Shown: positions 24,501 to 36,639 of the stretch, one piece after another
Position numbering within the stretch: position 1 is the stretch's first letter
Layout: every line of letters starts with the position of its first letter
Assembly: GCA_949775045.1 (NCBI GenBank)
Contig: OX459101.1
Location: 197,501-261,500 of the forward strand
Reading direction: 5' to 3'
From: Metridium senile
Taxonomy: Eukaryota > Cnidaria > Anthozoa > Actiniaria > Metridiidae
DNA: 64,000 nt
The notes under the pieces: generated by a model
What the model saw: only the letters and a program-made list of their open reading frames with translations
What the model was told of the DNA's origin: nothing
The model's database searches: none
Translations under genes and position numbers: made by a program

Positions 24501-27500
24501 GTTTGTTAATAATAACCTGACCTCATTTCAGTGTATTACCAAGACGGGCGTGGTGCATGACTTCACCAAGTCTGGTGACGTCATAGTGTGTTACGATGGT
24601 GAGAAATGGCGGTTCACCCCTTCAGCCATCACCAAGGTAACGAAAAGGTTATACTATAAACAATTCATATAAAATTCATGAATAATAATAATTAATAAGA
24701 ATTTTACAAAAGAAATCACGTCCATGACGAAGCTTATATTTTTAGTTTTAGTAAAGTTATATACCACATATAATTCAGTCCTGGTCGAGTATTTGAAGTT
24801 CTAGAACATTTTAAAGACCCATGTTCACTTACTTTAATACACACTTTCATTGTTTCGAAGTAGTCATTATTTACGAGAATCTTCAAGCGGGGGAGGGTTT
24901 TGAATTCAGCAGGGAAGAGTGGGGCTGATGAATTAATTATTCATAGGTCATTATTGTAGTCACTCAATTGGAACCAGAGGTTATTATTTGGAGCTAGAGG
25001 TTATTATTTTGATCCAGATCGAGGTTTGACAGATACTTTGATAGATATTAGACTTAAGACTTAGACTTGAATTTAAAGTAAAGACAAAATCAAATGACAC
25101 CAACGAGATTCGAACCCGCAATCTCTGCCTTCGAATTCCTACACTTAACGCTGTATGCTATCTGACCAACCGATGTCAGTTTTGGTTTAAATAAAAACGA
25201 ATTGTCTTTTTCTTGATACTTGTTACAAAAGACATTGTTAGCATTGGTTCCATGGGACGGACAAGAAAAATAGTTTAGTTAATGGACCCTTTGGGAATTG
25301 TTAGTAAGTGGTTTTCCTTCGAAAACAATGAGAATGTGTGTTAAATGGGATAATGGCCTCGCTCCTCGGCTTATTGCAAATAATGACCTCGCGCTGCGCG
25401 CAAGGTCATTATTTGCAATAAGCCGAGGAGCGAGGCCATTATCCTATACATAGTATGCACCGCTGAATTTCGTGTACCGACGCACTGTCTGAGTTTGCAT
25501 CGTGTTTTTCGTAACGAAGAGATTTTACTATAATCAATTCCAATCATATAGTCCTGATCGAGTATTTGAAGTTCTAGAAATGTTCACTTGCCAGCATGCA
25601 CCGCGCGAAAAACTGAATTTGATGAACCAGCGGTTTCTGATTTTGCATCGTGTTTTTCGTTAGGTTCAAAAGTTCAATGTCGGTGACAAAGTACTGGTGA
25701 ACAACGACAAGAACTTTGTGATGGAGATGCAAGAAGGCCATGGGGGCTGGAACGAGAAAATGAAAACGGTAAGTATAGCAGACACGTGACCCTCTGCAGT
25801 TAATTAAGTGTGTTTTCAATGAGCTAGTATGCAGGTTAGTGTAGTCACCGCCAGGGTATGCAGGTTATTTTACGTCCGCCCGATGTGTTTGGTATGAGTC
25901 AATGATTATTGAAGGTGGTAAATGCCAGGGTTTGGTATGTTTTTGGGTGGTTCTTTTACGTCCCTCCCATGCAGGTTAGTGATCGTAGCAGTTTTAATAT
26001 AAAACAGTCACTGATGGTGATCACAGCCTGTGTTTGGTGCGTCCTCAGTGGTTCTTCTTTCAATTAAGTTGTAATCATGTGTAAAATAACTATTATTCTC
26101 AGATACTGGGTATGATAGGAACAGTAAAAGCAGTCCACAATGAAGACGGTGATGTGGTGATGGCAATCGACAGCAACATATGGCTTGTTAACTCAGCAAT
26201 TCTAACCCTTCATGAAGCTAGTAAATCTGACGATGATGATGATGATGATGAAGGAGTTACAATCGACTTGAGTGATCCATTGGGTAGTCTGTTCAAACAA
26301 TTCACACTTCATAAACGTAAGTTGTGCAATCTGCAGGAAATATCAGCAACATCACAATGATCAACCTCAACACGTACGATAACCATTGTCATCATAATAT
26401 CAGAATCATCTCTACTATCATCTTCACCGCCACTCAATGTCAATATCAGCAACTTCACAATGATCAACCTCATCCCCACCATATTATCGCTATTATTGAC
26501 CATATCTGTACATTTTACAGTATTGTCAGATATGTTAAGTGGAGGTAATGGATCAGATGATGATAAAGATGATAAAGATAACAACCCTCAAGCCAAAGCT
26601 CTTGTTCAAGCAGTGGCCCATGGACATTTGTCACACGTCAAGCAAATTCTTCAATCTCATCCAGAAGTGGTAAGTAAATTATTAAGAGAACTGCCAAAGC
26701 CTGTCAAAAAACTTTTAAATTACAACATTATAAAGACCATTACAGATATGCAGAGAATATTTTCAACCCTAAATGGAGCGCCGATCACCCCTACCACCTT
26801 GTCAAGGGGGAATCATCAAAACCAACAACACCATATCACCATCACCATCACCACCACCATCATGATCACATCATCATTGATATAACATCATCATCATCAC
26901 TATCTTTAGCATTTTCACCATGCACCGTATATCATCATCATCATCATTTTGAAATATGCTTTTGTGTCAGGTAAATCACAAGTTTATGGGCAAGACCAGT
27001 CTTCATTTAGCCTGTCATAATGGTCACTGTGATATCATAAAGCTTCTACTTGAAACACCAAAATGTGACACGACCATAAAGGTACGATATACATGTACAC
27101 CTATTTAAAAATTCGTTATCGCAGTTACAGTCAACAATGCTAAGGCTGCAAAGGATGTCGGTATTTTGTCTCTTGCTTACAGGTTCTTCAAATGATTTGT
27201 TAGTTGTATATGTTTATGACTTTATTAACATGGCAAGCTGTTGCAGTGGTAGGTTTTGAATAAAATATTTCGGAAAGAAACTTGTAATAAAATAATTGAA
27301 ATTGCCATAAAAATACATACATCCTTTGCAGCAAAGAGAATGTTGACAGTTTGACAACAACGATTTTTGAAATAGCTGTATATATACCCACAATACACTT
27401 CGACATGATAAGTAACGTGTAATACATCTGGTATGTTGTTTCCAGGACTCTCAAGGCTACGTGGCCATTCACCATGCAGCATACGGGTAAGTAAGGCGGC

Positions 27501-30500
27501 ATGGGACAAACATCTGCCCTTGCACCGCTGGGATCCACGGTCGAGTCCCGGCCCGGGCATTATGGTTATGTGAAACTAGAGAATACAATTGAATCAGCAC
27601 GAAAGCTTATATAACTGCATACATATTTACAATGATACCGAGTACAACTCAATGTTGTGAATATACAGGTTTAAAATTAATTACAAAAGACGAATTTTTC
27701 AATACAATTTTCCTTCAGAGATAAATCCGGTGAAGCAATGAAGATAATGCTAGCGCATGGTGTCGATCCTAACAACGCTGACAATCCAAACAAATGCTCG
27801 CCGTTACACCTGGCTGTGAAAGAGACCAATCAGAATGCTGTTTGTGCCTTGGTGCAGCATGACAACTGTGACGTTAACTTCCAGGTCAGTACAATCTAAT
27901 TAGTCACTGCAAAAACAACTGGGTAAGGGTTACTCAAATAACTGAGTAAACTAGATTAATCGATGCATTCGCAATTACTGACTGCAAAAACGACTGAGTA
28001 GTACTTACTCAGATAACTGTGTTAATTGATGAATCCAGTTACTGACTGCAAAAAAAAAATGGGTGGTAGTTCAAACAACTCAAATAACTGAGTAAACTAG
28101 ATAACTGAGAAAATTGATCCACATTTCCTTATGCACTGTATAAACGATCGAGTTGTGGTTAGTGCTGACTTAGTTTATGTTGTTTAGGATGCAGAAGGGG
28201 AAACCCCGCTACACGAGGCAATACTGTTGAAAAGAAACACTATTGTTGATTTAATCCTCGATGCACCGCGACTCAACTTCACGTTAATAAACAAGCAAGG
28301 CTTCAACTGTTTGCAAATATCAGCGATTAAAGGAAACTTGCAGTAAGTCCAGTAACGTCTCAAATATTAATATATAGTAGAACCGGATCCAAAAAAAATC
28401 CCCGAAGTTCCCTCTAGACAGGGCATAATTTTTGGTCCCAAATTTTAATAATACTGCAAATACAACCTCTATAAACCGGAACCCCGCTTAAGAAAATATT
28501 TTGGTCCCAGCGGTGTCCGTTGCTGTGCACGTTTATTTCATCATCATCATCATCATTGATATAATCATTATCATGATCACTGACGGCGTTCTTACTTCTT
28601 CATTAATTATTCATGAGGTAATTAGCCAACCCAATGGCGCGATTTTGGTCACATGCAGATACTTGAAACCAGGGGAAGTACTCCAGTAACTGGAATAACT
28701 GGAAATTTTTTCCAGTTACTACGAATAATTCCTTGCACAGATATTACCCTCCCCTCGTCTCTACTAGTAAACATCAGACAAAGAATTTACTTGGCGATTT
28801 TTGTCGGAAAAAAGTAATAATGCCAGGATTCGAACCGAGAGCTTCTGCATTGCTGTATCCCCGTTTTAAACCATTATACCCCTGAGTCATTCGATGGAAA
28901 ATTTGAAACAAAAACACGTTTAATGTCATCAAGTCGTTAGAATTCAAGTTCGTTAGCATTCCTCTGAATAGATTTGAAAAGCGATTGTTTAATATTTCCC
29001 TGTGGGAATTCATTGACAATGAACATTTAATTATGAACAGATTATTGATAATTTTTAGGATTGCTTTTATTTGCTACATTCAAATCTCTCCTCGGCTTTA
29101 AAGTTCTTTTTTACCATATAAAATTGTTCATTTTTATTCAAAGATTCCTCCCGAATAATTAATGAGGATTTGAAGTTGTTCGGCTGCGCCTCGAGCTGGA
29201 ACTAATTGCAAGGACTTGAAATCCCGTCCAGTCCTCATTGTCGGACTTGAAACATTACTTCAATAACTTTGAAATTTTGTATAATACTTAATGAATTATT
29301 ATTTATTATTATCAATTCTCGTTATCAACCTGGTGATCATTATCATCATCGTCGTCATTTTCTTTCCAGTGCTGCAAAAAAGGTACTATCCAAGTCCCCA
29401 GAACTAATCAATACAGCAAAAGAAGACGGCTACACGTCACTCCACCTTGCAGCTGTCAATGACCACTGTGACATCGCAGAGTTGCTACTAGAGCAGGTAC
29501 ATGTCTACATTATAGTAATAAGAATAGTCTTGCCCCACCACGGACTGTTCTAAATAGAAAAGAACAAAGCACATGCTATTTGGGCTAAGTCTGGCATGCA
29601 ATAAAATGAGGCGTAATGGTCTAGTGGTCAGGGGATCGAGTTCCGGGCCTAATGGTCTGGGTTCGATCGATTCCCGGCCCGGGCGATTACGTTGTGTCCT
29701 TGGGCAAGACACTTTACTCTCTATGTGCCTCGTCTTCTCGGATAAGGACGTAAAGCAAGAGGTTCTGTCTGCCTTCACTGTAATTCCTATATAAGGTGGA
29801 CGTAACGTATCCTGTTGTGCTATTCTAAAAGAGCAGGGGATTGTCTCCCGGCACAACAGTCAGGTCTCAGCTTACTTCCGGGCCCACAGTAAATGACGTA
29901 AGCTGTTGTGGTGGCCCTGCAGCCTTCGTATGAAGGAAAAAGCTAATATAATAAAAGAAAGAAAGAAAGAACTTTCCTTATCAGGGGCGGATCAAGAAAT
30001 TTGTCAGGGGGTGTCCCAATTGCAAATGAAGGGCTCTTAAGGTGTTAAGGGGTGCCAGGTTCCTAAATGTCTTAAATGAAATAGGGGTAATTGCAGCGCT
30101 AGGGGGTGTCTGGTGTCTGAAGGGACACCCCCTAGATCTGCTTACGTCAGGCGGTACTGAATACAGGCAGCATCTCGATTCCTCATTGGCGAATTCATGG
30201 GCAATGAAGAACTTAAAACTTGAATATTGTGTCGTTTTTCAGGCTGACTGTAAAGTTGATTCTCTGAACAAAAACTACCAAACACCCTTGATGCTGGCTA
30301 TTCATGAGGGATATTTGACAATGGTGCAGATCCTTGTAAAGAAAGGTGCGGATATCAATATAACAGACGATGACGGGGATACGCCTCTTCATATTGCACT
30401 CATGAGGGAGAAATTTACCTCATCTGGAATGGGACAGGTAACGTTTGGAATGGGTCAGGTAACAATATCAGTTTTCCCAGGAACAACGCTAGTTTAACCG

Positions 30501-33500
30501 CTAGTTGTCGTACATTTTCACCCCAACTGTTTCCTTAGAAATGTCGACGCAGCCTACACTAATTTAACCGCTAGTTATCGTACATTTTCACTCCAACTAT
30601 TTCCTTAGAAATATCGACGCAGCCTACACTAGTTTAACGGCTAGTTAGCGTACAATTTTGTTTACCCCAATTGTTTGCTCAGAAACGATGACGTAGTCAA
30701 TTCACACTAGTTTAAAGTTATTGTACATTCTTACTTCAGTTGTTTCATTAAAAACATCGACGTAGTTGTCATCTTTACTTCGATTGTTTTTCTTGAAATC
30801 TCACGCAATCAGCTGGTCACTCTATATTTCCAAGTTGAACAGTTTCTTTCTCCTTTTCTAGATGTTCAGGCTTCTTGGCAATAATCCCGACTCGTTTACA
30901 GAGATATCTAGATATTTGATATCTTGTGGCGCGGATGTCAGAAAATGTAACAAGATCGGCAAAACACCAATGGATTATGGTGCAGGAACGCAAGTAGAGA
31001 AGCAACTAAGGGAAGTTTATGAACAAACAAAGTACGTATCGTTGTTATTGTCACTAGATAGTATCAGTTATCAACACGTTTACTTTATCACTTTCATCCT
31101 TATCTGACAAATCATCAGTAATATTGCCATCATCCTTTAATTAGAGTTACCATCATCGTCATTAACATCACCATCATCACCATTATGGTCATCATTATGT
31201 ATCATTATCACCACTATGCATCAGCTGAGTCGTCATCATCATCATTGCCATTACCATCATCTGCACCATCATGATCATAACCATCATCTGTACCATCATC
31301 AAAAGTATCAACACTATCATCATTAGTCGACATTATCGTGTTTCATAAGTACTATAAGTGTTCAATGTATCTTTCGTAGAGTCGAAAGCGAGGAAGATCA
31401 GGACACAACGGAAATCGTCAATCAATTTGGTAATACCAATGAAGAACCGATGGAAACAGACGGTGAAGAGGATCAAAACTGCACATCAACTGACAATGAA
31501 CTGATGAATGACAGTCCTCGAGAAGAAACAGCAGACACAGCAGAAAAACCTGGGAATCTTCAAAACAGCCAATCAAAGCAAGAGAACGAAAATAAAAAGA
31601 GCGATGCTAATAGAGAAGAAGATAGCCCAGGAAATGAGGAAAAGGAATTTCAAAATGGCGACGCCAACGGTCATCCAATGATCATCCAAAGTGACTCAGT
31701 TCTACGTCAGTGTTTGATTTGTGTTGATAGCGAAGCTAATGTTGTCTTTGTTCCTTGTGGGCACTGTATCATGTGCAGAGGTAAGAACGTAATGAATGTT
31801 TTCATTAATGTAGTGTCATCACTTGTTATAGTCAAGGTATCGTATGATTGACAGCTACGCTTAGTTTTAACCCCAATAGTAGTAATTAAACCACCATCAT
31901 CAACATCATAACCATCATCATCATCAAGAACATTACGAACACAACAATCAGTAACAACACCACCATCATTATCGTCACTATTATCATTGTCACTATTATC
32001 ATTGTCACTATTATCATTGTCACTATTATCATTGTCACTATTATCATTGTCACTATTATCAATGTCACCATTATCATTGTCACTATTATCATTGTCACTA
32101 TTATCATTGTCACCATTATCATTGTCACCATTATCATTGTCACCATTATCATTGTCACCATTATCATTGTCACCATTATCATTGTCACCATTATCATTGT
32201 CACCATTAACATTGTCACCATTATCATTGTCACCATTATCATTGTCACTATTATCATTGTCACCATTAACATTGTCACCATTATCATTGTCACCATTATC
32301 ATTGTCACCATTATCATTGTCACCATTATCATTGTCACCATTATCATTGTCACCATTAACATTGTCACCATTATCATTGTCACCATTATCATTGTCACCA
32401 TTATCATTGTCACCATTATCATTGTCACCATTATCATTGTCACCATTATCATTGTCACTATTATCATTGTCACCATTAACATTGTCACTATTATCATTGT
32501 CACCATTATCATTGTCACTATTATCATTGTCACCATTATCATTGTCACTATTATCATTGTCACCATTATCAATGTCACCATTATCATTGTCACCATCATC
32601 ATTGTCACCATTATCATTGTCACCATTATCATTGTCACTATTATCATTGTCACCATTATCATTGTCACTATTATCATTGTCACCATTATCATTGTCACCA
32701 TCATCATTGTCACCATTATCATTGTCACTATTATCATTGTCACCATTATCATTGTCACCATCATCATTGTCACCATTATCATTGTCACTATTATCATTGT
32801 CACCATTATCATTGTCACCATCATCATTGTCACCATTATCATTGTCACTATTATCATTGTCACCATTATCATTGTCACCATCATCATTGTCACCATTATC
32901 ATTGTCACTATTATCATTGTCACCATTATCATTGTCACCATTATCATTGTCACCATTATCATTGTCACTATTATCATTGTCACCATCATCATTGTCACCA
33001 TCATCATTGTCACCATTATCATTGTCACTATTATCATTGTCACCATCATATTGTCACCATTATCATTGTCACCATCATCATTGTCACTATTATCATTGTC
33101 ACCATTATCATCAACAATATCATCAGCATCGTCATCACTGAACATTACCACCAGCAACAACATCCCGATAAATATCATCACAACTATCAACATCATCCAC
33201 AATACATTTATTATCATCACACTTACAACTATTTATATTAGCTATCAATTTCATTCAATCATCACCACCAATTAGCAAATAACTAAGGCTCAGCCGTGGT
33301 TTATACTCTGATAACTGCACGATGGACAGTTGAAAACACGAGAAAATGTCAAAAAGCACGAGCTGAAAGCGAGTGCTTTTTGATCATTTTCGAGTGTTTT
33401 CAACTGTCCAGAGTGCAGTTATCAGAGTATAAACCACAACTGAGCCTTAGTTATATGGTTTATTACATAGATTTACGAGCGAAATGTTGTCTTGCAAAAA

Positions 33501-35387
33501 TCTATTTTGTTCTTGCAAATTTTCGCTTCGATGCAATCGCGATATAACGCTAGTTTTGATTGGCTCAAGAATAGTAAAACTCTTCTCTGATTGGTCAAAA
33601 ATGTGACAGCCAACATTCAAGTAGCTTTTTTCAATGCCAAGAACGGAAAGCTGAAAATTTTACAATCTTTGAAATCTCTGTCAGTTTTAGATTTAAATCT
33701 GTTCTAAAGCTCAAAACCTAAATATTTAAACTGTTAAAGGAATCAATCTTGTTTACAAAAGCCAAAGCTTCATCCGTTGAGAGAAGAGAAGCGAAAAAAC
33801 AGCGACAAGAGAAACAAAACAGCCATCGAAAGATCGGCAAATTTACCGTGGAAAAAAAAACACAAAATGGAGTTAGAAAACAGGGTAACGAAGACAAACT
33901 GTCACAGTTAAACATAAGAACCTGCTACTCTACTAAGGAATAGCTACAAAGCTACTCTCAATAGCTACTCTGTTTGTTTTTTTTTACTATCAAAATGACA
34001 TGAAATGAGACAACCACGAGGCCGTTACAACTAGCGAAGATTTACGGTAGGATTAATATGAAGTTATTTTATGACAAAAAGAAAACAATTTAGCCACAAA
34101 AAGACATTTATCAAAAATAATCAACTCGAAAATGTATTTTCTATGAACTGTTTTTTGATTTGCCGTTCTTACTTTAAAAATTAACATTTTTAATTTGTCA
34201 GTCATAACCTGAACATTTGAAAGCAAATCTTGAAAAGGTTAGATATTTTTGTCTATTATTTGAAGTTCATGTGAGTTTCTGAATTATCTAGAAATCATAT
34301 TTACTTGAAATCATTATTCGTGTAAGAATATAATAGCAAAGTCATGAATTAAATCGATGTTTTCGTCTCAAAAACGTCTCGTCTTTATTTGCTTTTCTCT
34401 CTCGAACTTCGGTAAGTTTTCTTGCAAAGTCACTGACCACAGAGAAGCGTGGTTTATACTCTGATAAACCACGGTTTTTTAACCAATCATAGCGCGTGTT
34501 AGAATGTATCTATGTTATAAATCTATATATTGCACCTAGAGTGTTCTACAAGAGCTAAACGATGCCCCGAGTGCAAGGAACAAGTGACCAACAAGAAGAC
34601 TAAAGGCAAGTCCATATACATAACAACGGTACTAAAGCGCATTGTAAAGACGTACGTGGAATGCGCTATATATAAGCACATGCCGTGTTGCTGAAGTGTG
34701 CCCCTACTAATAATACGAAGTGGTTCGTGTACGTAGAGTTTATTGTAAAGGGCATCGAGACGACGTGGAATGCGCTATATATAAGCACACATTACATGCT
34801 ACATGTATTGTAAGCCGTGTGGCTGAAGTGGGCCCCCTATATTATACGAAGTGGTCCGTGTACGTAGAGTTTATTGTAAAGCGCATCGAGACGACATGGA
34901 ATGCGCTATATATGCACACCATGACAAGCTATAGTAATTGTAAGCCGCGTAGCTGCAGTGGGCGTTTAAATAGCGGTCAACGAACAAAAAGAAATTATAG
35001 CACATCGAGGCATATATAATATTTACAATACACAAAATTAACTCTTACGTTGTTCCTCGTTGAAGTTAAAAGGCATTGGGAATACTTTAAAGAGTGATAT
35101 ACTTACAGCCGTACTAAAACCTTACTTACTAAATCTTTACATTTCGCCGTTATATTTTAGATGGGAAAGAAATACAAACTGAGGAAAACGCAACGATGGC
35201 AGAAAAACAAGCCTTGGAAAAGAAGCTGAGAAAACTGGAAGAAAGCGTGACATGTTGCGTGTGTATGTCACGCAGGATGAACATGGTATTCTCATGCGGT
35301 CACGGTGCCTGCCAGGTGTGTACGGAGCAGCTCGGAGTTTGCGCCATTTGCAAGAAAGACATCGAGAGAAAAATCGCTATGTTTTAA
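21570..35387 (+). CDS. E3 ubiquitin-protein ligase, Mind bomb family (MIB2-like), complete
   Basis: Eighteen exons join in frame: 21570-21777, 22083-22254, 22797-23034, 23901-24092, 24532-24636, 25664-25768, 26103-26316, 26521-26669, 26971-27081, 27446-27486, 27719-27884, 28188-28342, 29370-29496, 30243-30437, 30862-31031, 31380-31780, 34540-34605, 35161-35387. The product is about 1,013 aa, the usual MIB length. Domains in order: MIB-HERC2 ([16 protein letters not shown], aa 1-70), ZZ zinc finger (CDGCNQ, RWKCLKC, DLCTAC), a second MIB-HERC2 ([17 protein letters not shown]), two SH3-like MIB repeats each with EGHGGW, about eight ankyrin repeats, an acidic linker, RING-1 (about aa 893; [16 protein letters not shown]) and RING-2 (about aa 969; [18 protein letters not shown]). 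Two RINGs favour MIB2 over MIB1. By family it promotes Notch-ligand endocytosis. An alternative in-frame ATG lies 13 codons upstream (21,531). The intron after 34,605 uses a GC donor. Confidence 0.9.
22281..22712. mobile_element. Outer MITE in MIB intron 2
   Basis: CTGGTTCACACTAGCGACAT at the left and ATGTCGCTAGTGTGAACCAG at the right are a perfect 20-bp inverted pair. It hosts another MITE at 22,440-22,670. The terminal sequence is typical of Harbinger-group MITEs, but no clear target duplication is visible. Confidence 0.65.
22440..22670. mobile_element. Inner Harbinger-like MITE with TTA target duplication
   Basis: The left end AGGCTACGTTTACACGG mirrors the right end CCGTGTAAACGAGTAGCCT with a two-base gap. 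TTA flanks both ends (22,437-22,439; 22,671-22,673). It sits inside the element at 22,281-22,712, so it is the younger insertion. Confidence 0.65.
23548..23745. repeat. Imperfect inverted repeat in MIB intron 3
   Basis: ttcgcatacttctatgcacgg near 23,600 without its first base is mirrored by ccgtgcatagaagtatgcga near 23,700. Flanking gcaaaagtatgg and ccatacttttgc-like ends (ggtcatacttttgc) extend the pairing. It is a probable MITE. Confidence 0.5.
24119..24478. mobile_element. TA-flanked MITE (pogo/Tc1-mariner-like) hosting a SINE
   Basis: The left end CAGTTGACTCTCTCGTAAGC is echoed at the right, in reverse complement, by GCTTACGAGAG, GAGAGCC and CAACT, with TA outside. The internal phrase ctcgcttacgagag is repeated. 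The SINE at 24,240-24,376 interrupts it. Confidence 0.5.
24240..24376 (-). mobile_element. tRNA-derived SINE, short copy
   Basis: Read on the minus strand it begins ggcgtaatggtctagtggtc (A box), then gggttcgattcccggccc (B box), then gtgtccttgggcaagacac, a conserved SINE core segment, and ends in an (AAAT)n tail. It is the same family as 29,609-29,971 but stops after the core. Confidence 0.75.
25095..25178 (-). other. tRNA-like sequence, probable tRNA-derived repeat
   Basis: On the minus strand TGACATC at the 5' end can pair with GGTGTCA at the 3' end (6 of 7). The T arm GCGGGTTCGAATCTCGT pairs fully if G-T is allowed. No standard anticodon arm is visible and no CCA follows, so I treat it as a tRNA-derived relic in MIB intron 5. 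Confidence 0.4.
25348..25443. repeat. Near-perfect 96-bp palindrome
   Basis: ggataatggcctcgctcctc at the left end and gaggagcgaggccattatcc at the right end belong to arms of about 46 bp that match almost base for base, meeting at gcgctgcgcgc. It could extrude as a cruciform. It is probably a tiny fold-back element in MIB intron 5. Confidence 0.75.
28800..28886 (-). other. tRNA-like sequence, probable tRNA-derived repeat
   Basis: On the minus strand: gactcaggggtataatgg (A-box-like), then ctcggttcgaatcctgg (B box and T arm). Acceptor pairing is only partial. It lies in MIB intron 12. Confidence 0.35.
29609..29971 (+). mobile_element. Full-length tRNA-derived SINE
   Basis: The head is gcgtaatggtctagtggtca (A box) and ggttcgat..ttcccggcc (B box), with gtgtccttgggcaagacac as the core. 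A 200-bp 3' region follows (cacaacagtcaggtctcagc ... gtggccctgcagccttcg), then an (AAAG)n tail. It lies in MIB intron 13. The matching intron at the left window edge lacks it, so it inserted after the gene duplication. Confidence 0.85.
31967..33112. repeat. 15-bp minisatellite, about 75 copies, with a 60-bp higher-order unit
   Basis: The unit is TTATCATTGTCACCA with C/T and T/C variants. From 32,701 to 32,940 four successive 60-bp blocks are identical, showing higher-order amplification. It fills MIB intron 16. Because 15 is a multiple of three and the unit lacks stops, it gives open frames of about 380 and 440 codons that are not genes. Confidence 0.95.
33281..34530. mobile_element. 1.2 kb insertion in MIB intron 16 led by a 173-bp palindrome
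   Basis: The matching intron of the left paralog passes almost directly from its TCA tract to the exon (3,530-3,567), so this block is extra. It opens with a palindrome (33,281-33,453; aactaaggctcagc ... gctgagccttagtt with one mismatch). The phrase gtggtttatactctgataa occurs again at 34,450. A small Lys/Gln-rich open frame (33,749-33,943, [20 protein letters not shown]) lies inside. I recognise no transposase. Confidence 0.45.
34640..34985. repeat. About 120-bp tandem repeat, about three copies, in MIB intron 17
   Basis: The phrase gtacgtagagtttattgtaa followed by catcgagacgac.tggaatgcgctatata recurs at about 34,730, 34,860 and partly 34,650. It is not present in the left paralog, which has a fold-back element in this intron. 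Confidence 0.7.
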
Positions 35388-35459
35388 GAGCTAAAGTCGG
35401 CTAAGCCTAACACGGTAGCAACAAATATAGAATTATTTTAAATACCACTGAATTTAGCT

Positions 35460-36375
35460 ATATATAATCAGACAGTAGAGAAAACACTATTTAGTACTAA
35501 TTATGTTGCATGCTTTTAGTGTTTGTACTCTAGAAAACAATAGAGATAACACTATTTAGTACTAATTATGTTGCATGCTTTTAGTGTTTGTATTCTAGAA
35601 AACAATAGACTGAGATAACACTATTTAGTGCTAATTATGACCCCGTCTAAACGGATCCGGATACTTTTGAAACCGCATACTTTTTGATGCGAATCGGCCT
35701 ATCGTCCACACGAATCCAGTGAATCCGGTCACGTACGAAACCGCATACTTTTGAAACCGCTCTCCAGAGTGGATACTTTTGAATCCTCCGGATACGCGGA
35801 TTCGTGTGGACACCTAAAACCGGATACTTTTGAATCCACTGACTTGAAAATTCAACATGGCGGACAAAAATATCTTGTTGGTTACTTTGATTTCGCTTAT
35901 TTCCAGTCTTAACGAAAGGAATACGGCAATTTTGACAACAATAGTTAACCAATTTAGAAGTAAGGTCTATTTTATCCCGTTGGCTGAGACTTTTGAATCA
36001 AAACAAAGACGGTATCTGAACGGTTTCGATCACAACCTCAACCAAAACTTTATAAATTCAAGTCGTTGCAGCGTATTCGTGTGTACGGGTGAATCCGAAT
36101 TGGAAACGATCAACCGGATTCGTGTGGACGCAAATACGTCTATGCGGTTTCAGCCGGATCGGATTCGTGTAGACAAGGCCTATGTTGCATGCTTTTAGTG
36201 TTTGTACTCTAAAAACAATAGACTGAGATAACACTATTTAGAGGTAATTTCTTAAGAATATATTACAGTAAATGCATGAAATGGTCTATTATATAATAAC
36301 ACTATTTAGTATTATTAAGTGCTAATAATTATGCACACTTTATATTTTAGAAAACAATTGAGATAAGTAAACGCT
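35460..36375. repeat. Tandem repeat downstream of the MIB stop, interrupted by a MITE
   Basis: Units containing gagataacactatttagtac, ttatgttgcatgcttttagt and gtttgtactctaga run from 35,470 to 35,638 and resume at 36,181. They match the array after the left gene's stop (4,690-4,900). The stretch 36,250-36,640 is AT-rich with no gene. Confidence 0.7.
35639..36180. mobile_element. MITE of 542 bp with TAT target duplication
   Basis: GACCCCGTCTAAACG at the left mirrors CGTGTAGACAAGGCC at the right (11 of 15). TAT lies outside both ends, and the surrounding tandem repeat shows the uninterrupted form ctaattatgttgcatg. The interior repeats cggattcgtgtggac and aaccgcatacttttga in both orientations. 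A Harbinger-group MITE is likely from the 3-bp duplication and end sequence. Confidence 0.65.
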
Positions 36376-36639
36376 ATTAACAACTATTATTTATGGCAAA
36401 ACATATGTAACTATGGTCCAATTCATGTATTTATGCAAATCAACTATTGCCAAATGCACAAACAAAGGCTTTGCTTTTTTATAAACAAGCTCTAATAATT
36501 TATAATTAATAATGATTTAAACAAGCTCTAATATTCAATAATTAATAACTAATAATAATTTGAATATGTACTGGTAGAATATAGATGAACAAAATATTAA
36601 AAGGAGATCACATGTGCAATTATTGAAGTAATGGGAAAG

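Noticed and set aside
25095..25178. Functional tRNA gene
   Set aside because: Acceptor and T arms pair, but no proper anticodon arm can be drawn and similar tRNA-like heads nearby are clearly repeat-derived.
31886..33220. Open frames of 444 and 384 codons on opposite strands
   Set aside because: They are translations of a 15-bp tandem repeat without stops. Such a repeat is open in several frames, and the peptides are pure periodic Met/Val/Ile or Leu/Ser runs.
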